Part shown: positions 22,801 to 35,600 of the stretch, piece after piece | Layout of the letters: every line of letters starts with the position of its first letter | How positions within the stretch are numbered: the stretch's first letter is position 1 | Assembly (NCBI GenBank): GCA_014529385.2 | Contig: CM043967.1 | Coordinates: forward strand, 4,647,001 to 4,711,000 | Length of the DNA stretch: 64,000 nt | From: Adiantum capillus-veneris | Taxonomy: Eukaryota; Streptophyta; Polypodiopsida; Polypodiales; Pteridaceae | Reading direction: 5' to 3' | Notes under the pieces: generated by a model | The model's input: only the letters and a program-made list of their open reading frames with translations | What the model was told of the DNA's origin: nothing | The model's database searches: none | Position numbers and translations under genes: made by a program

Positions 22801-23800
22801 TCTCTTGTAGCTAGCGTTGGCAAATTCTGGGCCAAGAGAGAAGACGTTGGTTGATTTTATAGCTCTTCAGAGCCGACAGGAATAGCCGGTGGGGAGCCTA
22901 CAACAATAGCAGTAGAGGGAGTGCTAGAGGAGGAAGAAAGTTGGCGGCCAATTTGGCGAGATAAGAGAGAGAGAGAGAGATCGCACGTCAAATCAGCCTT
23001 GAGGTAGCGCTGGATTCTTTTCTAGAATAAGCCTTGCTTTATTTTTATAATTGGCTGCCCACTTATTAAGTGGATAGTCGATCATCTTTTAGAATTGTGT
23101 GAACTTGTTTAAAACTCAATAAAACTCAAACTAATGCTACACAAACACTTCCTAGGCGTCCCTGGATGCAATTCTTAGGCACAGATGCAATGTAGACATA
23201 GATTCCTCGTGGGAAAGCATCTGCTTTTTCTAGAAAGCACTTAAAAATATTCCGCTTTTTAGAAAAAACATCTCAAATCCATCTTTATTCTTGTGCCTAC
23301 GTCTTTATGCGTATTCCTTTTTCCCATTCGGATTTCCTCACAGACCAATGGAATATTCCGTTTTCGATACTCCCATCACCCACCATGTGACGCATTGAGA
23401 ATACCCACTTTTCGATCTCTCCCATTGAACTAACGGTACAACTCCTTCGCGATGCTTAATATCACCCATCATATGACACATCAGAGTTGTGCGTTCCTAA
23501 TGGCTTTTATCAATTCCAGTAGATCTACAGTTCCTAACTTTTGCAATTCAAGTGTACACATTCAAATATCCTAATTTCAAATTATAGAAATTACTCAAAA
23601 CCATAAGAGAATAGTCCATTTAGCAACATCCCTCTAGCTTCTAAACAGTTGTTCTCAATTGTAGTGCTTGTACATATCCTTCTAGAATCTCGGGATAAGA
23701 TACTAATTCTTGCTCCGTCATCTAAAGTAGAATAATTCTTAAACTTCACCAAATATTCCGTGTAATCTTTTGTCACAAATTGGTGACGTGGCAGACCCTC

Positions 23801-23860
<60 letters not shown>

Positions 23861-26800
23861 CTGCAGACTCCCGGAAAATGCGCTGACTATGGACGTGGCA
23901 GTGTACGGACAGAGCATACGGAACACCCGCAAAACGCGTCGAACAGGTTGACGTTGCAGCACTGTACGGATCTACGCAAAACGCGTTGACATGCTGACGC
24001 GACAGTGTACGGATCTTCGCAAAAAGCGCTGACAGCGTATGGAAATTGCGCTGACTGTTTTTGGCTGCTTTTGGGTAGTTTTTTTTTTATTTGAAACTTT
24101 TGGGGCTCTGCTTTTGGGCATCCCTTAAAAGAATAAATAAGCCCAAGGGCCTCACTCTGCAAGGAATCTAGTCTTTGGGGCCAAGATCTCTTGGCATAGA
24201 ACTATGCCGGGCTGTGTCGTCTCTTGTGAACTATTTTGAAGTGAATCTCTGTTGTGTTGCGATAAAATCTTGACTTGGGGTGTGCAAGTTTGTTATAGTG
24301 GTATCAGAGCACGACCGATTTCTTTTCTACTGGGAAATCCGATCCCTTATTTCGCGACACTTATGGATTCCGACAAGAATTAGTAGTCTTCTTAAGCATT
24401 TGCTGATGCGAGAGGAGACTATGCAGAAGATTTTAACAATTTAATAAAGGAAGAGTATGGGCCACCCCGGCCTACTCAGTACGAACCTCAAGAGATGGAA
24501 CATCGACAGCACTTTGACGAGTGCAGAAAGCAGATGATTAAATTTGCGAAAGACTCTCAGTTTGCAAAATTTGTCTCAGCAATCCATTGCTAAAGTGCAC
24601 ACTTAGTGGGACAACAGCAGTAGTCCCAGAAGGGGGCCACCACGTCTTTGGCGACCACTGCCACTTCCACTTCTGTGACTACGTCGGCATCTGCCAACGC
24701 TACATCCAACAATTATGCCCTCACCCAGTTGGCCGAGGAGAAGAAGTTGGATTTACACAACTATTCTGTGTGGAGGACACGTGTCTGCACAATCATTGCC
24801 TACCATCGACTCTAGGAATGGTTGAATGATTTCACCTATTCGGCTACACAGCCTTCCCTTCCCAGCGCGACTCAAGCCCAGATCGACGAGTGGGTGGATT
24901 GCGACATACGAGTCTTCACCTTTCTTATGATGAACCTCGAAAGTTTCCAAAGAGGAGCATGTACATCCATTGTGGAGACGGATTCTTGACCAGTTTGAGG
25001 AGACCTCGTTTGCCAGACAGATCACACTTGAACGGGAGTTGTACAACCCTCTGTCTCACACTTTCGAGTTTTTGGGTGTTCGGCCTTTGTCCATGTGCCA
25101 AAGGAGAAGTGACAAAAGTCAGGCTTCAAGGCAAAGGAGAAGCGACAAAAGTCAGGCTTCAAGGCAAAGAAGCTCCTCTTCCTGGGCCATTCACGAGAGT
25201 TTGATGGGTATCGGCTTTATGATCCTGACGCCAAGACCACCACAGTTAGCCGTGATGTGACTTTCATGGAGCTTTTCAGCACATCTGCAGAGGGGCAACA
25301 TCCAAGCCTATACCTTCTCTACCTCCTCCTCGTCCACCTCCCACACCTGATCCTACCCCTATCCCTGTTCTTGTTCTTGTACCCTCTACACCGCAGCGAG
25401 TTACTTCACCCGATCATGCCATGTCAGATTTCGATTCTGATATGGATGATGGTTCTCTTTCGATGGAGGCGGTCCAACCTCGCAAGGAGAAGTTAGTACC
25501 TGGTTCTGGAGTCACGAAGTTACCAGACTCGCCAAACCCTGGACAATCTCGACGAATTGCACGCCTCAAGGAGAGGCAAGTTTATGACGGCGTAGAGTTA
25601 GTGAACTTTGCACACTCATGTCTCAGATTTAGGCTTCACCAGTTGAGCCTTCCTCGGTGGAGGAAGCACTCCAGCATGATTGTTGGAAGCGTGCCATGCA
25701 GACAGAGATGGACACTATCGAGCGGAATAAAGCCTGGACTTTGGATTCCAGGCCCTACAAGCGGAAGGTGGTTTCTACGAAATGGATTTTCAAGACAAAG
25801 TACAAGGCCGATGGTTTCCTCGACAAACACAAGGCGAGACTTGTTGCTTGGGGTTTCACACAACGACCAAGCGTGGACTTTGACGAGACCTTTTCTCCCA
25901 CCGCTTGCATGACTACCATACGCACAATGTTTGCTCTCGCAGCCAACTTTGGTTGGCCTATCTTCCAGATGGATGTCAAAAGTGTGTTTTTGAATGGAGA
26001 TTTGGATAAAGAAATTTATGTGGAGCAACCTCCTCGGTTTCGTATACCAGGCAAGGAGGATTGGGTCTATCAGTTGTGGAAAGCATTGTATGGACTGAAG
26101 CAGGCTGGACGAAGTAGTACTTCACACTTGACCAGTTTCTCGTGAAGCTGGGGTTACGATGTCCTCATCAGATTCCAACTATTATGTTGTCTTGGATGGC
26201 TCTTTGGTTGTGATAGTGATTGTCTATGTGGACGATCTCATTTTTACAGGCTCATTGACTAGTAGGATCAAGTCGATCATGAAAGCTATGGAGACACGCT
26301 TCGAGATGACGATCTTGGGCTTCTTCACAATTTTCTTGGATTCGAGATTTTTCAGACACCTGACGACATCTTCTTTTCTCAGTGGAAGTATGCGAAGACT
26401 ATCTTGGAGAGATTTCAGATGACAGGCTGCAGACCGATTGACACTCCTCTTGAGCCCGGAGAGAACATATCGCTTCATGATCCTTCTTCACGGATTGACC
26501 TGGAGCAGTACAGGAATGTTGTTTGCTGCCTCGTATGGCTGACTTATTCCCAACTTGACATTAGTTACACAGTTTCTGTCCTCAGTTCCTTCAACACCCG
26601 ACCTCGTCAACGATATTGGCAGTGTGCCCGACGTACTTTGCGGTACATCAGCGGCACCTTGGACCATGGTGTGTTCTATGGTCGCTCCAAGGGTTTCACC
26701 TTACTTGGTTGGTGCGATTCAGATTGGGCAGGAAATCCAGATACTCGGCGCTCTACTACAGGAGTAGTTTTCACACTCGACTCAGGACCCGTTTCATGGA

Positions 26801-29368
26801 GTAGTAAGCTGCAACCCACCGTTGCACTATCTTCCAGAGAGGTGGAGTACAGAGCAGCTTGCTATGCTGCTTGTGAGGCCATATGGCTACAAAGATTATT
26901 GGGAGAGTCGTGTTTTGTATGTGCACATCTAACCCTATGTGTACGTGGACAAGCTACTTCATGACATGGGTTCAATTCAATTAGCTTAGGAAGTGATATG
27001 GCACTTTTGTGAGCCTGTTCGCAGACCGTGCATGTCCAGACACTTAGAGTAGATGCATATCCTCTGGTTGCACACAACATGATCATCAGATTTCCATCAG
27101 GAGCATTTTTACAGTACATAGACCTATTTTCCCTATTTTAGCCATTTTTCACTTATTATTTTTAAGTGAATTTTGTTGGGAAAGTAGGTAGGGCAATTTA
27201 GCCATGCAAGTATATAAGAAACCCTAGCGCTAGCACTTTCTGGCAGAAGAGGCAATAGGAACCAAGTGTTCAGCAAGCACTCTCTCAGCAAGACACCCCC
27301 CCCCCCCCCAGCGACCAAAACCTAGCGTTTTCAGCATTTTAGAACAACCAACGTTTTTGCACTTGCAGATTCCTTGGTGACAGCAAGACTCTCAGATCAT
27401 TAGCGTTTTTGTAGCAGGACACACATCAGCCCTAGCGTTTTTGAATTTGCAGAGCACCCTAGCGTTTTTGCAGATTCGTCATGACAGGACCACAGAAGCA
27501 TCAGTGTTTTCAGTTTTCAGCATAGCCACGCTGTAGTAGAAGTCCCAAACCTCGCAGATCTCACCTTCCCGCAGCAGATCCTCGTTGCACGGTCAGATCA
27601 ACTAGCGTTCGCAGATTCAGCCCGGAAAACGCAGATTTCAGCATCTGCGTTTTCAGCGTGTCGTCGTCACGTCGTCGTCATTGCCGTCGTCACCGACATA
27701 GAGTCAGGATTCAGCAGATACAAGATTTGCAGATTTCAGCCATTAGCGTTTTCAGATTTCAGCCCGTCTCGTCGTCGTCCTCATCGTTGTCGATGTTGTC
27801 TGCAAGTGCAAAGCATTGTAAAGATTTGTGCAATCAATAGTAGACCACTCTCGCCATAGAGAGTGGGCCCTTCGGAGGAGGGTTTGACAACATTCTGGTG
27901 TCGTATTCTTCTCTCTCTTATCTCTTAGTCTCATGCACCTTCATTCATAGTGTTCACCACTTTGTTTGTGTCCATTGCACTCTCTCACTAAAGGAACGGA
28001 AGGCTCTCCCTTCGGTAAGTAAAAGGAACCCTTGAGCACAGTTCGGAGCACTCATCTTGAGCAAAGTTCAACATTCACTTCCGCTGCACCTTAAATAATA
28101 AATGAAAAATGGCTAAAATAGGGAAAATAGGTGTATGCACTGTAAAAATGCTCCTGATGGGTTTCGATGGAAATTTGATGATCATGCTATGTGCAACCAG
28201 AGGATATGCATCTACTCTAAGTGTCTGGACATGCACGGTCTGCGAACAGACTCACAAAAGTGCCCGATCACTTCCTAAACTAATTGAATTGAACCCATGT
28301 CATGAAGTAGCTTGTCCACGTTCACATAGGGTTAGATGTGCACGTGACATCCCCTCCTTTTCAAAGTGAGGTACTGGTACCGAATTGTATGGCGTCGAGG
28401 GAGATCGCCAACAGCGTCTGGATGAATCTTGGGAAGGACTCTTCGCCGGCCCACTCTATCGCATGACCCACGCAGGAGCATTTTTACAGTGCATAGACCT
28501 ATTTTAGCCATTTTTCACTCATTATTTTTAAGTGACTTTTGTTGGGAAACTGGGTAGGGCAATTTAGCCATGCAAGTATATAAGAAACCCTAGCGCTAGC
28601 ACTTTTTGGCAGAAGAGGCAATAGGAACCAAGTGTTCAACAGACACCTTCTCAGCAAGACCCCCCCGGCGACCAAAACCTAGCGTTTTCAGCCAAGGCAA
28701 AGATTAGCGTTTTCAGCATTTCAAAACAACCAGCGTTTTTGCACTTGCAAATTCCTAGGTGACAGCAGGACTCCTTAGATCATTAGCACAGTTCGGAGCC
28801 CTCATCTTGAGCAAACTTCAACATTCACTTCCGCTGCACCTTACATGTTTTCCCCAGACTGCTACGACTCGTCTTTTGTGCGACAATCAAAGTTGCATTT
28901 CTATTGCCAAGAACCCTATCTTTCACGCTCGGACAAAGCACATTGAGGTGCAGTACCACTTTGGAGTATGTTCCTACAGAGGACAATGGAGCAGCCATTT
29001 CACGAAGGCTGTACTGCAGTGGACCTTGGCTTCTCACCTTCGACTTATTTGTGTTGTCTCAGCATCCGGTGCTAAGAGGGGGTGTTAGAGTTACACCACC
29101 GTTGCTTTGCCATTTTGTACAACTAGTGATTGTCTCGGGTTGGCCACCTATCACACATCATATAGATTGCATGGGCGGACACTTTAGCACGTGTTTGGCC
29201 GGTCATTTTCTAAGCCTGGTTGGATGCACACACGTTTAGCCATTTTTGGGCTAAAATGTTTTTGCACTAGTTACACATTTTGCCCTACCTCAATCTAAGA
29301 TTCTATAAACAGAATACTTAGAGTCTTGTAGTCATTCGGATTGTGTATTGAGAGCATCATTTGCAGAG

Positions 29369-29431
<63 letters not shown>

Positions 29432-31525
29432 CCCAACCATCTCGTGGTTGCCTGGCCTTCACTTCTACAGGTGAAACTCTCGGCCATCGGCCATTTCACA
29501 TTGGCGATACATAGTCCGGGCATTTGTGATTTAAAAAAAGAGGGTCTCAAAAATCAAGGGAAGGAAACCAACAAATAGGGTTAGTGTTTGTCAGAGTCTC
29601 GTGTCATTCACACTGGGCCAAACATAGCTTATGCGTCCATCTTGATGTCTGGGGACGTAACAGTGAGTAGGTGATGTGGGTGTGTCACAAATTGATGATG
29701 TGGAAGTTCTGCTTGAATACACACGTGGACAGCGATACGGACCTCGTGATTCGTGTCGGCAGAGAGCTGTACGGACAGGTTGGCATCAATTTGGATTTTC
29801 GAGTTTTGCGCTGACATGCTGACGTGGCATATTGTACGGATTTCCACGTTTCACGTTGGTTGTTGACATGGCAAGGTTGTACGGTTTCTGCAATTTGCGC
29901 TGATGCTTTTTGACAGTTTTTCAAGACCAGTTTCTTTTGGGATCAAGTTGTTTTTGAGTTTAACTGCTTTTGAGACTGCTTTTGGCATCCCTTGTAAGAA
30001 TAAAAGAAACCCAAGGGCCTCACTCTTCAGAGGATCTGGACGCAGAGTGTGAGAGCGAGGACCCCTCGGGAGTTGTACTTTGCTCAAAGATTAATTATAA
30101 AAGAAATACCGAAAGGGGCGAGAGTCTTTGGGGCCAATCTCTTTGGGCACAGAACTACGTCGCGCCGTGCGACCAAATTGAATTGTGATTTTAAAGTTGT
30201 GAAGTCTTTTAAGTGATTCTCTCGTGTCACGACATATTCTAGACTTGGGGTGTCCAAGCTTGTTACAGTGGTATTAGAGCGGCAGGCGTGTGCTTTTTCT
30301 CAAAGCATACCGGTCCTACTAAAGAGCAGACAGATCACTTGGGCACAATTTTGGAAATTGTTATTGAAGAATCTTCATGTGCCAACCCCGGACTTATTAG
30401 CCACTCCCACCCTTCATACATCGTGCATCGGGTGTGCTCCCGTCTTCATCGCTCTGTCTTACGTGGCATAAAGCCATAAAAAAAAATCCCAGATTACACA
30501 TGGGTTCTTATGAAGAATCTGATGGAGATAACACCTCTCAACGGGAAGGCAAAGAAAAGTTGAAATCTGGCGTGGGAACTGAAGAAAAGAATGAAGATTT
30601 GGGCAAACTTTTTTTTTTTGGTGGAGAAGTTTGTCAGAGCAAAACACAAGCGTCCATTGCAGGTTGACATGAGTGTGAAAAGATTGATGAAGTACTCTAG
30701 AGATCCGAGATTTGCGAAACACCTGAAGATTACCCGATTAATAAGATTCACTCGAGATGGCGTGAGGCCATTGATTCCCCTCTTAGGACGAGACGAAAGC
30801 TAAAAGGATAGACGAGTGTAGAAAAGCGGAAGCTTTACTTGCAGGAAGAGTTTGAAGAGAACTGTTGACCTGAAGATGAACCAAATACTGGAAAGGACAT
30901 TGAAAGAGATATTGATGTACTGACAATCTGGTTTTTTGTGAACAGATAACCGGAAATAGGAGCGAGGAACTCGCTTCTGTATGGATTGGGAAGCATGGAG
31001 CTGGACATCCACTCTTTTGCAATGATGTGAGCCATCTCCTTGCCTGTTTTGCAGGTGAAATTAAAGATGAGATGGTGAGATCGAGAGCGACGATAGCTCA
31101 AGAACGAATCGGATATCCTTTCGATTGGAGATAAGAATGATGAATTTGAATGACACTCACAGTTCTCCCCTACGTCCACTATTTTGACAACCATTTGGAT
31201 TGAGCTACTGCATACTCTTCGCAGTCAATGGGATTCTTTAGGCGACTCCTCCACGGTAGCAGAGCAGCGTTGATGCGCCTTTCTTCACACATGGGCGTGC
31301 CGCGCGATCGTCGGGTTTTTTCCATCGAGATCAGGGTCACATCACATGGCATCATGCTCGCCCACAATGGTTCATTTTACATTCATCCTACAGGCCACCT
31401 TGATATTTATAGCCTACACATTGTCACTTTTCATTTGTACTTCCTTTGGGTGATAGACCATTGAGCATCTCCCGAGGTCTCTTATGTACACAGAATACAA
31501 TTCCTGTTCTCGCCCGGGGGGGAAG

Positions 31526-31599
<74 letters not shown>

Positions 31600-32587
31600 G
31601 AGAGCTAAACCTAGCCCTAACAAATAATCTGTGTCACGCCTGACTGCTCTCTCGTAGCGTGTGTGCCAGATTCCTCCTGTTGCGCTGCTAGTGGCCCTAC
31701 CGTATTTGCGTTGTGTATTTACTGCTCGTGCTATGTGCCCCAACGCCTCTACTGTAGATTTCCCCTCCTTCCCGAGCGTCTCTACTTTGTCCGGGAACCC
31801 GTGACCCCTTGTTTGTATGTTTTCTTCCTGCTTGAGTTTTGCTTTCGAAGGGGTTTCTTGAGATTGCTTCTTTTTGCTTGTTGTTGTTTGAGCTCCATGT
31901 TTATGCTTTGATATATTGCCTGGTTGCTTGTGTGGGGAGTGCGTGAGTTTTATGTTGCTTGTCTGTGTGTTACCTACACGTTATTTGTTGTTTCTTTTTA
32001 TGCTTCGTGGGTTCCCGTACATAACAGGATGGTGCGGTTGGTGGTGGGTCAAGAGTGGATTTTGCCTCGTCCTCGGCATCGCTTCTTCATTTTTTTCTGC
32101 AGGTCGCAGACAACCATAGCCCTATTGACTATTGCCAGGGATGATTCGAGGTTTTCTCTCTCGGAACTTGGTGCAGAGTATGGGGCGGTGGTGATGCTTG
32201 CTTCGCTGGGATGCGCCGTTTGACCATGGAGACGTAGAGTTGGCTATCAAAGATTCTTTGGAGTTTTTTTTGCTGTAGCTCTCTGCTACTTTCTTCCCTT
32301 ACTCCCCTGCTCCTAGTCTTTGGATGTATCACCAATCTTTTGTAACTATTTATCACTAATAGTTTTTCCCCTATGGTTTGTTGTTATGGTATATTTCAGG
32401 TGTTTTTGCACTATCAGACCTGGCTATCTTTTTGTGCCTTCAGGCTTGTAATTCGATTACGTAATACAAAAAGGTACCAATCCCCCTTATGGAGGGAGAG
32501 AGAGAGAGAGAGGAAGAAGAAGAAGATTTTAATGACGTAGGAAATTGTCCCAAGAGACTTTAAAGATCTATCCGACGAGGAGAGTTG

Positions 32588-32643
<56 letters not shown>

Positions 32644-35600
32644 TAAGGTGCAACGGAAGTGAATGCCGAATTGTGCTCAAGATGAGTGCTCCGAACTGTG
32701 CTCAAGGTTCCTTTTTACTTATGGAAGGGAGAGCCTTCCGTTCTTAATGAGAGAGTGCAATGGACACAAACAAAGTGAATGGACACTATGAATGGACGTG
32801 CATGAGACTGAGAGATAGAGAATACGACACCAGAGACGACGTAAAACCCTCCTCCGAAGGCCCCCCGATAACATCATGAATGCACAGGGGTCAGCCATGA
32901 TAAGTATGATGAACTCAATGCAGCTTGTAGCCATGAATGGTGCGGATAAGTTCGTACACTCTGGATCATACACTTGCTACACGGCAAATCATGGGAGGAG
33001 TACAAATGATTATGCCTTGGTGAGATACGATGCATTGGAATTGGTCCATAGTTTTGAAGTGGGTAGCAGGCTACCAACCTCCGACCATACCCCAATTCAT
33101 ATATGCCTACACATGCCCAGTATGCCTATTGTCAACACAATGAATACACCAAATTGGTCATACAAAATGCAACTCACGAAGAAAGAGGACTATGCTAGTC
33201 TCTTAGATAGCTTACTGTTTGACCGGAACATGCCTTGTGACATTGAAGAGACGTGGAAGATCTTCCGACATGCAATGGAGGAAGTGGCAAAAATTACTAT
33301 GGGCAAGTATCAAAATGGTAAACAGACCTGGAAGGGTTTACCTCATAATCCTTGGTTTGATGCAGAATGCAAGGAGGCCAAATGCAAGATGAGAGGCTTA
33401 GCACAATACTCAACTGAATGGGAATGGGCTTCTAGAGAATACAATACACTCAAGAGGAAAAAGAGACGCATGTATGAACTCTCAAAAGAACAACTAGACC
33501 TCAGCAGGTTCAAGAAAGAGCCAAAGAAGGCTTGGTGTAACATGAAGGGGAAGAAAGGGGATGTGATGGGAGATTTCAACCTAAATGAAATGTATGCTTA
33601 TGTACAAACTTTGTATGCCCCGTCGGGGACTCAAGAGGCGATATACACAGGGGCTCAGGCCGAACATCCAAAGCCCATCACCTTCCAGGCAGTCATTAAA
33701 GGCCTCAAAAGCCTGGTGAATGGGAAAGCAGCTGACACATTACATCTTACCTCTGAAATGCTGAAATGGTCAGGTATTGAGGCTAAGAAATGGATACACC
33801 ATATGATGAATCAAGCAATCAACCAATACTTACCCCAAGATTGGCAAGAAAACTGGGTGAAAGCGCTCTTTAAAGGAGGTGACCGCAATTTGCTCACTAA
33901 TTATCGCACCATCATGGTGAGCTCATGTATGGCAAAACTATTTGGAAGCATTATTGAGAAAGATCTTAGCACATGGGCTGAAAATAACGGGAAACGTGCC
34001 ATTGGACAAGCAAGATTTAGAGCCCGCCACAGCACGATAGACCACCTTATCACACTCCGGGTCCTGATGGATGAAACCAGGCTAAAAGGCAAAACCCTGT
34101 ATTGTTGTTTTGTGGACTTCACGAAAGCGTTTGACACAGTACCCTGTCAAGGGCTATGGTCACGTATGGAAACTCTGGGAGTTCCTATGCATCTCAGGGC
34201 AGCAGTGGGACGCCTCTACCAAGAGGTCAGATGTAAACTCAAGACAAACACAGGTTTCTTACAAGAGTTCAAGAGCACTATGGGAGTTAAACAAGGATGC
34301 CCTTTGTCACCTACGCTTTTTGGACTATGCATAGATGAGCTTGATGATTTCATTAACAAGGCTATGGGAGAGGGGGGAGATCGCCCTAGCATTGGTACTT
34401 TCACGCTTCTGCTCCTCATATATGCCGACGATGTGGTTCTCTTTGCCTACAAGGCCCTCCTTCTACAGAAACTTTTGGATGCAGTACATGCATTTTGCAA
34501 TGCAACGGGCTTGTCAGTCAATGTAGCCAAAACAAAGGTTATGTCAGTCCACACATGTAGAAATGAGAATCAGCCCATCATCACGTATGACGGGCAAGCA
34601 CACCAAGCGGTTGAGAGGTTCAAGTACTTGGGCATCTATGTACCTTCAAACCATGCATGGGGAAGTTGCGCGCAAAACAGAATTGATGCAAGACAAGCGA
34701 AATACTATGAATTTGAGAACATGTGCAAGCAAAGTGTCACAAGGCGATGGGAAATCAAGTCTCTAGCATTTGATGTATGCGTGGTCCAAACAATACTTTA
34801 CGGTGTAGAGGTATGGGGGGGGAGTATCCCCGCTAGCACTTGGAATGACATTGAAAAGATACAGAAAAAATTCCTATGTAGACACATGGGGATCAAAACT
34901 ACCACCCCATACTCAGTGATGCTTTTGGAGACAGGCAAGAGACCCTTGGAAATGCAAGCCTTACAGAGGGTACACAGATACCTCATGAAAGTTAAGATGA
35001 TGCCGGAGAGCCGTCTACCCCACATGGCATGGCAAGCCGGATGTAAACCGCAAAAGAATTACAAGAGTAAATTTCTCACATCCAGTCTCGTAGAAGACAT
35101 ACGGAAATGGTTCTCTAGATGGAAAGTGGGAGACCATGTGGACATGCACATAGAGGAAGGCACTGAACATGAGCATGGGCTGAATTTTGACAGAAGCATA
35201 CTTGAAGCCCTACACACTAGATGGAGTACAGCAGTACACACGTCCAAATTTGAATACTACGGCAAACACATCAATACACGATATTGGGAGACCTACAAGA
35301 CTGGGGACATATCAGGACACCTATGTCCCACCGGGCAAGACGGGCCATTACTTTGATGCGGATGCGATCACACATGCTCAAGATTGAAACGGGAGGGTGG
35401 CTGAATATTAAGGAAAATAGAAGGACATGCACACAATGCAATTTAAACAAAGTGGAAAGCGAGGCCCATGTCACCATCGAGTGCCCAGCATACGCACACA
35501 TCCGTGCTGATTTCCCATTGCTATTGCAAGGAGATGTCACCTTTGAGGAGCTTCTCTCTCGGACACACCCCTCCCCAATAGCTTTAGGCATCTACTTTGC

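Larger units (their letters stand above)
26916..28845 (+). mobile_element. G-family LTR element nested in copia RNase H, rearranged
   Basis: Flanked by the 5-bp duplication TGTTT (26911-26915 and 28846-28850). 26916-28093 is a full-length LTR in + orientation, starting TGTATGTGCACATCT and ending GCTGCACCTTA. 28094-28351 is the first about 260 bp of the LTR in inverted orientation. 28352-28466 is the inverted 3' end of the G internal region with its polypurine tract. 28467-28845 is a second + LTR with both its first part and its middle missing, ending CACCTTACA. There is no coding capacity. Confidence 0.85.
24311..29082 (+). mobile_element. Ty1/copia retrotransposon, internal region, split by a nested element
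   Basis: Order of remnants on the + strand: gag (about 24700-24990), end of integrase (about 25070-25270), RT (about 25640-26400), RNase H (26404-26915 and 28846-29040), polypurine tract (29073-29082). Integrase before RT identifies Ty1/copia. Most of integrase is deleted between about 25000 and 25070. Bases 24311-24700 are a degraded leader. A 1,930-bp LTR element is inserted in RNase H. Confidence 0.85.

Noticed and set aside
23804-23859. (CA)n tract as a possible regulatory or CRISPR-like array
   Set aside because: Simple dinucleotide repeat without spacers; no CRISPR or cas features anywhere in the window.
23771-24310. D-type LTR as 5' LTR of the copia element
   Set aside because: The copia 3' LTR at 29083 (TGTTAGAGTTACACC) does not match it, so the two are not an LTR pair.
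31228-31464. 78-codon frame with basic N-terminus near 31.2 kb
   Set aside because: No domain, no relatives in the window, no splice structure.
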